64,000 bases of DNA. Source: Leptasterias polaris. Lineage: Eukaryota; Echinodermata; Asteroidea; Forcipulatida; Asteriidae. Shown here piece by piece: positions 25,501-33,411 of the stretch. The notes beneath the pieces were generated by a model. It was not told the origin of the DNA and did not search any database. It saw only the letters and a list, made by a program, of their open reading frames with translations. Every line of letters begins with the position of its first letter. Positions within the stretch are counted from its first letter, which is position 1. The position numbers and the translations under genes are program-made. The stretch covers positions 1,550,001-1,614,000 of the forward strand of contig JAZGTN010000149.1 of assembly GCA_037783415.1 (NCBI GenBank). The letters run 5' to 3'.

Positions 25501-25760
25501 TTCTATCATTTATCTCAAAATGTTATACATAGTATAAATCTCTTCTGAATGTTGTGAAATTTCTATCATTTATCTCTTTTACTATTAATGCGCCCTTCAG
25601 TGAAAACGTCTTGAATATTATGTTGACTTAGACACACGTTTTAGTATAAGACCAACCGAACGTTTGTTCAGGTTTTCTACAACTTTACGACGCAAAACTT
25701 ACCCTTGCCGTTGGCGCCAAAAGCCAGGCATGCAATCAAAAACACTAGAGTCAAAGCCAT
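16465..25760 (-). CDS. Saposin-type secreted protein, five exons, 3' end missing
   Basis: Five exons join in frame: 25760-25703 (signal peptide, ends phase 1), 22278-22160, 18375-18247, 17669-17475 and 16590-16465, all later junctions phase 0. Together they give 209 residues. Residues 1-18 form a signal peptide. Domain 1 has the saposin B spacing C39-xx-C42, C70, C83 and C109-xxx-C113, with 25 residues between the fourth and fifth cysteines. A linker (114-146, with TTTT) leads to domain 2: C147-xx-C150, C178 and C190, with an extra C185; its last two cysteines must be in a missing exon. Saposin-fold proteins bind lipids: as lysosomal sphingolipid activators, surfactant-B-like proteins or membrane-attacking amoebapore-like effectors. 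The sequence does not decide which. The large introns hold transposons. Confidence 0.82.
16675..17075 (-). mobile_element. TTAA MITE family Y, copy 2, abutted by family X
   Basis: Reverse-oriented relative of 14936-15322. Matching blocks are TACGTTTGGTAAT, AATGGCAA, TTTTGAGAAACATTTCA, the GAGAAGCGTT inverted pair, and TTTGAAATGAAATTTTCACA. Its 5' end (high-coordinate side) stops at 17075, exactly where the family X element begins, so X probably inserted into or beside it. Its TTAA flank on that side is lost. Confidence 0.7.
17076..17448. mobile_element. Foldback MITE, family X, copy 1
   Basis: Long imperfect terminal inverted repeats: left GGGCACGTTGCATTGGATTT, right (reverse-complemented) GGGCACGTTGCCTTAGATTT. 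The arms continue through GGTTGGAAA and an AACTAACACGG-like centre with AAAATGGCG. It lies in the intron between saposin exons 4 and 5. Frames on both strands here are artefacts. Confidence 0.75.
17475..17669 (-). CDS. Saposin-type gene exon 4 (end of domain 1, start of domain 2)
   Basis: 195 bases, 65 codons, acceptor after TATACCCCACAG, donor GTAGGT. It starts with the last two cysteines of domain 1 (GVCSFVC), passes through a threonine-rich linker and opens domain 2 with SDVCIICKSVPQFVKQIF. Confidence 0.82.
18247..18375 (-). CDS. Saposin-type gene exon 3 (middle of domain 1)
   Basis: 129 bases, 43 codons, phase 0 at both ends; acceptor after TTTATCTAG, donor GTAAGT. It encodes ICALMDEKSPEYKECVDKIA, which carries the third and fourth saposin cysteines. 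Confidence 0.82.
18482..18556. repeat. Short palindromic repeats, GTGTACGTACAC type
   Basis: Two copies of TCGTGTACGTACAC (about 18481 and 18533), each followed by a variant of GATAAGTTATCA, with a related TAAGTACACGATA between them. Each core is self-complementary. Function unknown; looks like a degraded palindromic satellite. Confidence 0.55.
19085..19390. repeat. Dispersed repeat rich in AACGTT/GTAACGTTA motifs
   Basis: AACGTTG occurs repeatedly (as in GAAAACGTTGTAT, GAAAACGTTGCAAAA, ACAACGTTGTATTTAGG, GCAACGTTGCAGGTT), with GTAACGTTA near 19354 and the end-like GGTTGTGTTTTAGTTGGGA. This pattern is common in non-autonomous DNA transposons of animals. Boundaries not resolved; non-coding. 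Confidence 0.45.
20257..20399 (+). CDS. Exon-like ORF inside the CACTG element
   Basis: An open stretch of 47 codons ends at a good donor (CATAG then GTAAGT at 20400). It contains NDCIENFTRALTEMFGSFYV and LNVMYPNDGSNTM. The pattern of AL-x-x-F, then FYVLN-x-x-YP resembles a segment I have seen in ORFs of unknown function that travel with CACTG-type elements in fish and invertebrates; that likeness is from memory. It could equally be an unrelated exon captured by the element. Confidence 0.35.
20695..20815. repeat. Near-perfect hairpin, arms about 56 bp
   Basis: The arm beginning GTTTGATTTACCCATACACC at 20695 is matched by its reverse complement ending at 20815, with only a few mismatches and a loop of about 10 bases. 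Each arm holds the GAAAGTACTGAGT-type motif of the SINE tail at 2504-2650, so the hairpin consists of two SINE-tail pieces in inverted orientation. Confidence 0.8.
21163..21289. repeat. Hairpin, arms about 50 bp, Penelope-terminus-like
   Basis: AAAGAAGTTAGAGTGGCCTA at 21163 onwards pairs with 21239-21289. The core GAAGAAGTCTTGGCTCCAAG followed by ACGAAGTATATTAGG resembles the terminal motif at 57549-57590 and 42885-42925 (GAAG, then a GGTCGAAA-type core, then AGGCC), which I associate with Penelope-like element ends. A G run of 19 or more lies nearby at about 21080. Confidence 0.6.
22160..22278 (-). CDS. Saposin-type gene exon 2 (start of domain 1)
   Basis: 119 bases, acceptor after TTTCTTTAAG, donor GTAGGA. 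It encodes LEKLAVC and ACLSCVNLIEFVHGAINDDG, the first helix of a saposin domain with its paired cysteines. The first two bases complete the split glycine codon of exon 1. Confidence 0.8.
22860..23185 (-). mobile_element. Degraded MITE, family Z
   Basis: The reverse complement of 23110-23185 (AATGTTCACAGATTTGCACA, then TATAAAG, GGAAACTTCCCTTGAAAT) matches 35806-35880. The rest is too diverged to set ends. No coding. Confidence 0.45.
23400..23670. repeat. Repeats with palindromic GGGCAGCTTGCCC
   Basis: GGCAGCTTGCC occurs four times (about 23412, 23451, 23488, 23577). The last two begin related units of about 90 bp sharing AGCAGTG-TTT and CTATA-ATA-AACACTA. The core is itself a palindrome. Non-coding, in intron 1 of the saposin-type gene. 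Confidence 0.6.
24310..24790. repeat. Direct duplication, about 283-bp period
   Basis: AATATTTATAATGCGCCGGT followed by ATCCATC-CAAAAGATGCTCA occurs at about 24325 and 24607. Each is followed by AGCAACTACC-GAGAGAA and AAGCTTGAG-GAACAACAATG. Two diverged tandem copies; non-coding. Confidence 0.7.
24957..25300. mobile_element. SINE-body-like repeat
   Basis: Holds TTATATAGCGCTCATATCTG, CACTCAATGCGCTTCAACAG, AATGCAGCCAATCAAGCCAG, CCCCTTCTCTTTTAGAAAAG and CAACGGCTTTACGCCCCATC. The block AATGCAGCCAATCAA-CCAGG with CCCCTTCTCTTT also occurs, inverted, in the SINE at 50450-50680, so both carry the same module. Frames on both strands here are artefacts. Confidence 0.6.
25456..25575. repeat. Perfect 60-bp tandem duplication
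   Basis: Bases 25456-25515 and 25516-25575 are identical (starting CAAAATGTTATACATAGTAT). Identity over 60 bp points to a very recent event, or an assembly artefact. It is in intron 1 of the saposin-type gene. Confidence 0.9.
25703..25760 (-). CDS. Saposin-type gene exon 1 (signal peptide)
   Basis: Encodes M-A-L-T-L-V-F-L-I-A-C-L-A-F-G-A-N-G-K plus one base. The donor is GTAAGT at 25702-25697. The hydrophobic core with a small-residue end (FGANG) is a textbook signal peptide. Confidence 0.8.
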
Positions 25761-25866
25761 GTCTCTCTTGAAGGATACTTTTGTGTAAAGCGTGAACTTA
25801 GTTGTGGGATAGGAGTTTTGGTTGGTTGTCTTCTCGCGTTCTGTGCCGGATTTGACCAGGAACGTC

Positions 25867-25874
25867 TTTATATA
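25867..25874 (-). promoter_or_regulatory. TATA box of the saposin-type gene
   Basis: The minus strand reads TATATAAA. A start site about 30 bp downstream, near 25840, would leave a leader of about 80 bases before the ATG at 25760, a normal layout for a strongly expressed secreted protein. Confidence 0.6.
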
Positions 25875-25879
25875 CCTTC

Positions 25880-27025
25880 ACCAAACCCATTCCACGGTAT
25901 CAGACCACGCCCCCAAACACCCACTCACATCGGAAAATTGAAATCTCTTCTTACTTGATATTAGCCAATGAGATGATCGATTGGGCTTTTTAAACACACA
26001 CTCCTTGATCAAGCAAACCTTTTTATGTAAAAATTAAATGAACAAATAATCATATTACAAGTTGTCGAAAGGCCCGTGGGCTTATCCCGTTCTAAACTCC
26101 ATCCGAACTCTTTGAGATTAGTGAAAAAAGAAGGGGGGGGAAGAATAGAAAATAGAACTAGGTCGAGGAATCGCAATTTTTGAAAACAAACTTATTTCCA
26201 GAGTTTAAATGTTCTTCCAGTTTTTACTTGCACCTAATAAAAGTGCATAGTTACGCTATTGTAGCTTTACGACTTCACCGGGACAAGATTGTCGTGTGTT
26301 AATCAAAACTTGACTCTAAATTTTGGAAACAATCTAAGTAGAATATTTTGAGATACCCCGATTTTATAATGGAAGAGTCCACAAGTTACTGGGAGTTTAG
26401 CTCATACAGACGGCTATTAAAATCATTACCCTCTCCAACACATCCCGATATCCGTTGTATGTAACGAGCCACCTACACATAAATCTCACTCCATTGCTGG
26501 TGTTGTCAGTTGGAAGTATGGCTATAATATGACCCCTGAGTTGCGTCACGTGAACATAAACTATTGTAAAAAGGAAAAAAGGAGGAGACTATGGTGTCCC
26601 ATGAATTCCACTATTAGCCCCAACAATCTAGAACACTAAAATGCGACTCAAACTTAAAATGCAACGGTTAAATGTGAAGCTTCAAAGTGGCAATTTGGTG
26701 TCACTTTTGATGGAAATTATCTCAGGGCGACAAAGGTAGAAAGCCAGAAATAATTTAACTCTAATGACGATATGTGGTGTTTAATATTATGTAACATGCG
26801 CGGTATAAGTATCATTATTATTATTATTATTATTATATCGGGATGATGTCGACATGCAGTGTCGCCTTCCAGGTACAATTAAGATGAGTATGACTTTATG
26901 TAGAGTAGATTGTCGAACTGGGTTCATTACAATTCCAATTTGAAGAGGGTGATGCAGATATTTTGGCTTAGCAAGATCTCAATTGAACATATCAACATCT
27001 AGCACAAGTTTAAATAAATAATGCG
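25880..27025. other. Non-coding upstream of the saposin-type promoter
   Basis: No gene seen. A (TTA)n simple repeat lies at about 26817-26836. The upstream region of the saposin-type gene may hold its regulatory sites, but none could be named. Confidence 0.45.
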
Positions 27026-27029
27026 GAGG

Positions 27030-27312
27030 TCAAACGAAGAAGATGTAAATGGCTTGGCCGTGTAAGAGAATAGAACAGTCAGTCACATTTGAAAGGCTGT
27101 ATTGACATGTTCAACAGAGGGCAGGGCAAGGGAAAAGTTGGAAGGCCGAAAACAGCTTGGAGAAAAACTGTTGAAACAAAATGAAGGAAATTTGTTGGAA
27201 ATTATAGACCGAAGCACGGGGCCTTAACGCAAAGGTTAATGGGAAATGGTAAAGGAATGTGGGTGCATTACGTGCCGATTGGCACAAACAGGATTGGTAA
27301 GGTAAAATAAGG
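27030..27312 (+). pseudogene. Degraded C-terminus of a LINE reverse transcriptase
   Basis: One frame reads RCKWLGRVRE, stop, then QGKGKVGRPKTAWRKTVET, stop, and ends GTNRIGKVK before a third stop. The order WLGRV ... GRPK-x-x-W-x-x-x-VE is the usual C-terminal tail of RTE/R1-like endonuclease-RT ORFs. Two internal stops mark it as a relic. The clade is uncertain. Confidence 0.5.
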
Positions 27313-28465
27313 TTGTCAAACTAAGCTCGGGATGTCATCAGTGTCCACTTCCAGAAAGAGTTTAACTCAGTATGACGATATAGGCCTATACAGTGTAGAT
27401 GTCAGATTTATCATAGGATGACAATAATGTCGACATAGAGTAGTAACGTAACCAAAGATGGCGACAATGAAGCTTTCATGGCTTCTCTATTATAATCGAC
27501 ATCTTATTACAGGTTGTCGCAATCTTCAGCGAATTTTAACGCAGGCGTCGGTTTCTTTAATTGTGTCGTCTAAAGATTTCAACAAACAAATGGCACTTGC
27601 ACACCTCCGTAGTTTCACACATTGCTGATGCGTACTGTACACTGTATGTTGGAGTACGTGCTTAGCAAAATGCCGAGCTGTACCCATCAGCTCTACCTAG
27701 CAGATCACGGTAAATATTATCTCATTTTAGCACCCGGGTTTAAATTTCGCCGAAATGTGGATGAGTTGGATATCACGAGCAACGGAAAACACAGTGTAAT
27801 GCCTTACACAATTCGCAATGCACATAATGTTTATCCTACCATTTTTACTCCATTGTGTGATCATATTTTGTTTACATTGGGGGTATTGCGCCTTGAGCGT
27901 CTCTTTAGGCGGATTTTTGCCTTTTATTATTATTATTATTATTATCAGAGCTTATTGTGTCAATTTTTGCCTTAATATTACTAATAAACAGCCCCCTCAA
28001 TAAGGTCAATGAACAGCTATCATTGGCTGAGAGCCGTACACAGCGCGATACACGCGCGTAAGGATACATTGTTTGTGATCAAAGATTGCAGTCAAAGAAT
28101 CCTTTCGTTCGCCGCCATTGCTGGTGTCAAACAATGAACAGGTCTTGATTGACTTCAGCCTGTAACGTCAAGTAAGGTTGCACCACACTAAACAAAAAAA
28201 AAATCCACAAAATCTTTTGAATTATAATGTTTTGAGGTTCTGTGTTTCAACCTTTGGGTAGACTTGATAAATGAAGGCGTTAAAGTTGGCCCTATTTGAT
28301 TTGGGAAATTCAGAAGTGCTTCATGAAAATTGGCAGCTAGTCGGTTTGAGAAAAAGCTCATTTTCGGGTTGTTTTTTCTCGGGAAGTTAGCAAACATTCC
28401 AAACGGCTGACCTGCCAAAAAAGAAGTATGTTAGTTGTGCCATTGACTCATATGGCAGACATGGT
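27313..28465. other. Gap without a recognisable gene
   Basis: The plus frame at 27622-27975 (117 codons) ends in a (TTA)n-encoded tyrosine run and has no motif; the minus frame at 28188-28418 likewise. I do not call either a gene. Confidence 0.45.
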
Positions 28466-28680
28466 GGGACCAAACAAACGAAATTGATTTGTATTATTTG
28501 TTAGGTTTTCCACCAGACCGTATCACCAGACAGTATGATTATGTGAGATTAACTTTGATGTGCAACAACTGGTGACACCAAACAAATGGAATTTCTTTGT
28601 GTTATTTTTTAGGCTTTCCACCAAACAGTACCACCAGACAATAGCTTATGTGAGATTAACTTTGATGTGCAACACTTCAC
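28466..28680. repeat. Diverged tandem duplication, 108-bp period
   Basis: Each unit starts ACCAAACAAA and holds TTAGG-TTTCCACCA and GTGAGATTAACTTTGATGTG followed by CAACA. Two copies. Non-coding. Confidence 0.75.
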
Positions 28681-29110
28681 GCACAAAATAGTGGGTTAAT
28701 AAACAACAATAGTCTCATAGTAATATTGTTATAATTGGCAACCTTGCACACACTCTGGATGGACGTATTTTCCTCATTTTCTTTACCTATAGTATACGAT
28801 AGTGCAGAGAGGTTGAAAGTGTGTTCCAAATTTACCGAGTATATTAACAGCTTTACAAAGCCCATCATATGTCCCTTGAAAAAGTCTATACTTGTTATCA
28901 AAAATTTATACATATTTTAAAGTTTCTAAAGCTGCCCAAAGCAATCATTCTGGATAACTCATTTTCATATGTTTTTTGTTTTTTCTCACACATGAAGTGA
29001 TATGTCAAAGAAAAAAACAACAAACGACTTTAGCTTATGCCACATACAGTGCACAAATACATGTACCGTGATGGTGCGCATTACGCGGCCGGCGGTGCAC
29101 CTTATCTGTT

Positions 29111-29206
29111 AACGCTTGAATCTCTATGGTAATTTGAGGGTACTGCGCGTTATACGCCAACGCTTGAATCTCTATGGTAATTTGAGGGTACTGCGCGTTA
29201 TACGTC
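29111..29206. repeat. 48-bp tandem duplication
   Basis: AACGCTTGAATCTCTATGGT begins both units (29111 and 29159); they differ by one base near the end (ATACGCC and ATACGTC). Part of the motif (CGCGTTATACG) recurs just after. Confidence 0.88.
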
Positions 29207-29281
29207 GAGCGCCTTATACGCATGAAATTACGGCAAAAACTGCAAACAACGTGAGATGAAGTAGGGTATCTGACAATTCAT

Positions 29282-29518
29282 TTAGTTGTTAACTAACCTC
29301 CGCCATTTTGTGGAGTCAACAATTTGGCTCCACAAAATGGCGTGCCGTGTTAGTTCTCAAAGTAAAAGGAAAACCACCCAATTCCGAGGCATATTTGTGT
29401 GGATCATTATATTCTACTTTTAAAACACCATTTCTATATGCATTTCATAACAAACGGTTTCAAACGCTTTTCATAGACTTACTCGCCCGATCCAAGTCAA
29501 CGTATCCCTTTAAAGATT
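29282..29518. mobile_element. Family X MITE, copy 2, one half only
   Basis: The centre holds the inverted pair CGCCATTTTGTGGAG / CTCCACAAAATGGCG around a short loop. The right arm, read in reverse, gives AAAGGGATACGTTGACTTGG, ATCGGGCGAG and CTATGAAAAGCGTTTGAAAC, matching the left arm of copy 3 at 42222-42497. The left arm is missing. Confidence 0.7.
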
Positions 29519-30121
29519 TGTTGCCCACATACAATACCCTGGCGTCGTTCCTGATCCTGCCTATAGGGAACGATTTATTGGGATTTAGTAAGTATTTGCT
29601 AGGGGAAAACAGGCCCTGTAGCAATAACATGACAAATAATGAGCATTGATATGGCATCGTTAACTCACAATGCGTATCAGAAAGCTTTGTTGATGACAAT
29701 CCATTAACATCAATTGTACAACAAATACCATTAAAGATAAGTACGTGCCAGTTACACAACTTTCCGCCTAGCACTTGTCATTAGAAAATGTTCAACTCTG
29801 TTTCACCTCGTGAGATAATGTTTGGAAAAGGGCAAAATCATGATAACTTCTTTTGCGCACATTAAAGGAATGTAGGTTAATATGCCCGTCCCTCATTCGT
29901 GAAAACTCAAACTTGACTTGACCCACATGACCGTCCATTTGTGTTTGACTAGGCCCTAAAATTAAATTTCCTATATGTTCCGAGAGGTGTAGAGACATCT
30001 TTCAAAATTGATGTTCGGACGTTTGGAAAGTTATACCGGTGCCGGGAAGTTTGTATTTGGAGAGGGAGGGGAGGGGTAACTTGACGCGCCTTTGTACTCC
30101 ACATATCTAATTGAGCAGATA

Positions 30122-30292
30122 TTAAACCATTTCCTTTTCCAAAGGTTTCATAACCCGTTCTCCCTACAGGATTCTGCTAACTTTTTCTCTTTACAGATTT
30201 AGAAATAAAACCTTTTCCTTTTCCATTGGTTTCATAACCCATTCGCTCTACAGGATTGTGCTTACTTTTTTCCTTAACAGGTTTAGTAATAA
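30122..30292. repeat. Diverged tandem duplication, about 84-bp period
   Basis: Each unit starts TAAA-CC-TTTCCTTTTCC and holds GGTTTCATAACCC-TTC and CTACAGGATT-TGCT, ending near ACAG-TTTAG. The array abuts the broken left edge of the Penelope-like element. Confidence 0.8.
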
Positions 30293-30435
30293 ATCCCTTC
30301 CAAGAACCGATATGTGGCTCTAGAAACCTACATCAATTCAGTCAACTCTGAGGTTCTAAATGTCCCTAACACCTTTACTCCCAACAACCTCCCCCAAGAT
30401 GAACGCCACACCATAACACAGCTCCGCCAATCACC

Positions 30436-31164
30436 TAGACTTGACTCAAGTCCCAATCCCGTGCAAGGCCCTACTTCCTTGCCTCATCGTCAGAAAACTA
30501 TTGTTTTGCGCTCTGCATTCCCCCAACCTGTTCCGCGCGCGGGACAGGGACTTGACGATCCCGCAGTTGCCTGATATGTAAATGTATTCACTTACGAATA
30601 TGCAAAGTTACGGCGCATTACTTGTTGTCCAATCAAACGCCTTAAAAAAGAAGACTCGTTGATTTTGTTATTTGCGGGGGGTAAAGTACTTTGTCGAGGA
30701 GCGAAATGCATTAATATATATAAAAACTACAAATGTATTTGAATTCAAGTTAATATTACGTATACATTGGGATTGGTATTGTTTGCAAATGCATACTTTG
30801 AATTGTTGACAAATGCAATTCAGCGACTTAAAACACCCACCCCCTCTTCCGCCCGGCAGCCATTCTGGATATGCTTACGTCCGTAGATACATGATACAAA
30901 CGTCACAGCGTAAGATGAATACTAAATGAAAGGGGCGGCACTTCCACGCCCCCATTGGTTTTGTACATCTCCCCATTCGGGAGATTTTTCTATTCAATGC
31001 GTGGAGTAGGAAACGACCCCGTCAAGTCCCTTGATCGCCACCACAATAGCTACATTTTGTCGGTGAGGGCGCACTGGTATTATATGTCTGTACTGTGGCT
31101 GCATGCTGGCGCGTTACATGTGTGTTAGGGACCTCGCACGAGAAAGGGACTTGAATCAAGTCTA
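30436..31164. mobile_element. 729-bp non-autonomous DNA transposon inside Penelope 1
   Basis: It is flanked by a perfect 9-bp target duplication CCAATCACC (30427-30435 and 31165-31173). The terminal inverted repeats are about 37 bp: left TAGACTTGACTCAAGTCCC, right (reverse-complemented) TAGACTTGATTCAAGTCCC, continuing through CGTGC-AGG-CCCTA. The terminal motif recurs internally (GGGACTTGACGAT at about 30546, GTCAAGTCCCTTGATCG at about 31021). Removing the element and one duplication copy leaves the Penelope frame open. A 9-bp duplication fits MULE-like elements best, but no transposase is present, so the superfamily is not settled. Confidence 0.88.
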
Positions 31165-31173
31165 CCAATCACC

Positions 31174-32980
31174 AGACATAGTGATTAAACGTGCTGACAA
31201 GGGGTCCGCAGTTGTAGTCATGAACACACATGATTATACAGCTGAGGGCCTCAGACAGCTCAGCAGCACTGATCATTATATTGAATGTGACACTGACCCT
31301 ATTCAATCATTTTCCAAACAAATCAGTGACACCCTGGTTAGAATTCACAATGCCAACGGTATTGAGAAAGATACCCTTAACTATATTCTCCCACAGGACC
31401 CACGTACAGCACGCTTCTACCTTCTACCTAAGATACACAAGCCCAACAACCCAGGTCGACCCATTGTATCTGGTAATAGTAGCCCTACAGAGGGCATTTC
31501 TGAGTTTGTTGACAGCTTCCTCAACCCCTTAGTTCCCGGTATTCCTTCCTTCATAAAGGATACCACAGACTTCCTCCATAAACTAGAGGAAGTCAAACAC
31601 CAAATACATGACTCTGCTATTCTTGTTACTCTAGATGTTTCATCATAGCATACTAACATACCCCATAGTGAAGGCATGAATGCTTGTGTCTCTGCTCTCA
31701 GGGCCAACAAACAATCCCTCCCTTCAGTAAGACACACTAAGGAACTCATCAGCCATAATATTCTCACTAAGAATAACTTTTAATTTACTGACAGGCACTT
31801 TCTACAGACACAGGGTACTGCCATGGGTACCAAAATGGCGCCCTCATATGACAACATTTTCATGTCTGATTTAGAGGACAAACTTCTGTCCACTTCCCCC
31901 AGCCGTCCACTAGTTTGGTGGAGATTTATTGATGACATTTTCTCCATCTGGTGTGGCAGTCAAGACAGTTTGGATGAGTTTATCGACCATATAAACTCAT
32001 TCCACCCCACCATAAAGTTTACTACTGAACACTCCCTCACAAGTGTGAACTTTCTAGATGTGACCATAACTAAATCCCCTAATGGCATTATTACAGATGT
32101 ATACAGCAAACCCACTGACACCCATCAGTATCTTCTCTCCAACAGTTGCCACCCTAGTCACTGTAAGAAGGCAATTGCTTACAGTCAGGCCTTGCGTATA
32201 AGGCGTATCTGCTCTTCAGATACCTTGTACAAAAGGCGTTCATCAGACCTAAAGAAACACCTTGTTTCTAGGGGCCATAGCGAACGCAGGGTACAACTTG
32301 CCATCAACAGAGCCTTTAGCATGCCTCACCATACCCTGTTGACCAACACGGGAACCCAAAAAGTCCCGACTAAGAGAGTTGACATGGTCACCACTTTCCA
32401 CCCTGAAATACCTAAACTTTCCTCAATCCTCAATGACAAAATGACTATCCTTCACTCCTCTAACAGGTTAAATACGTTCAGCAATCCCTGAGCGCCCCAT
32501 GGTTGCATTCCGCCGCCCTAAACACCTAGGAGACATCCTAGTCAGGGCCAAACTTCTCCAAAATACAGGCCAAACACCAACCTCTACATTATACAGGGAT
32601 GTCACAAATGTGCGCGCTCTAAATGTAGAACTTGTCTCTACATCAAACCCGCACTACGAGTGAAGAGTCACAGCACAGGCTCTTCTTACAATATCAAGAC
32701 TGACTCCCTATGTAGCACACCAAATGTAGTCTATGTTATATCCTGTAAGAGATGTGGACTACAATGTGTGGGAGAAAACTCAGCCTTCGCTTTCCTAACC
32801 ATTTCTCTTCCATAAAGACCAACAAAACGTACCCCGTCCCCATCCACTTCAACAGCCATAATCCCAGCATCAAGGATGTTGAACTTCTGGTGATTGAGGC
32901 TTGCATTGGTGATGACACACACCGCAAGCTTAGAGAATCGCACTGGATTCACCAACTCAAGACAGCTGCTGCTGCTGCTG
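31174..32980 (+). pseudogene. Penelope-like reverse transcriptase with GIY-YIG domain, broken
   Basis: The RT core is plain: ADKGSAVVVM, then RTARFYLLPKIHKP and NPGRPIVSGN, VTLDVSS (motif A start), GTAMGTKMAPS (motif B), WRFIDDIFSIW (catalytic DD of motif C), and SVNFLDVTI (motif D). Two in-frame stops interrupt it: TAG at 31646-31648, inside motif A, and TAA at 31781-31783. A frameshift near 32440-32490 leads into AFRRPKHLGDILVRAKL. The endonuclease follows with NVVYVISCKRCGLQCVGE and, after more damage, PVPIHFNSHNPSIKDVELL. The RT joins new DNA to nicked or telomeric ends in this family. This copy cannot make an active protein. Confidence 0.85.
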
Positions 32981-33270
32981 CGTTCTTTTTTTAGGTTTCG
33001 TAATGATATTGTCTTTTGAATATGATTTTAGTTATAATTGACACACCTCACCCAAATTAGAGTTTTAGAATTAACATCATATTCAATAAAGCTCTTATAT
33101 AAGAAAAAAGTATACGACCATGTTTCTCCTCCTTTCCGGTCTTGATTAATACCCTTTACATTTTTATATCAAATAGGCATATTGTTTTTCAGAAAATTTT
33201 CCTTTCTAAAAAAGCTAAATATAATTTTGAAACGCGAGGTATAATGTTAAGTATCATTCTTAAAACTAAC

Positions 33271-33411
33271 CTGCACAATGTTAAATCTTGAAGCTACCTG
33301 GTTCACTACAGTTGCTTCAGTTGAGAAAATTGGTCCCCAAGCGATGACAATCGGAGGAACTGATTTCACAAACGTGTTTAAGAGTTGCAGTCCCTCACCC
33401 GCTCTGCCATA
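33271..33411 (-). CDS. GABA-B-like receptor exon, second ligand-domain exon (paralogue 2)
   Basis: 141 bases, 47 codons, phase 0 at both ends; acceptor after TTTCTTATCCAG, donor GTTAGT at 33270. It encodes YGRAGEGLQLLNTFVKSVPP, IVIAWGPIFSTEATVVNQVA and SRFNIVQ. The order LL-x(n)-P-I-V-I-x-W-G-P-x-x-S-T with x-x-x-x-N-I-V-Q is that of the GABA-B ligand domain just after its first exon, where a glycine-rich GPGCST-like turn and a WNLIVLSY-like strand are usual. Its phase would suit exon 1 at 6412-6681, but that lies 27 kb downstream. Its own exon 1 was not found between 33.4 and 37 kb. Confidence 0.65.

Larger units (their letters stand above)
30300..33000 (+). mobile_element. Penelope-like element 1, interrupted and decayed
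   Basis: The ORF fragments at 30314-30437, 31174-31646, 31649-32491 and about 32500-32980 join into one Penelope-like protein: N-terminal segment, reverse transcriptase, then a GIY-YIG-type endonuclease region. A separate DNA transposon (30436-31164) splits the first two pieces. The 5' end is truncated near 30300. No flanking pseudo-LTR copies were recognised. Confidence 0.85.

Noticed and set aside
27622..27975. Plus ORF of 117 codons
   Set aside because: Ends in a tyrosine run from a (TTA)n repeat; no domain, no homology I recognise.
28188..28418. Minus ORF of 76 codons ending before an AG
   Set aside because: No similarity to the receptor or saposin families; low-complexity end from a poly-A tract.
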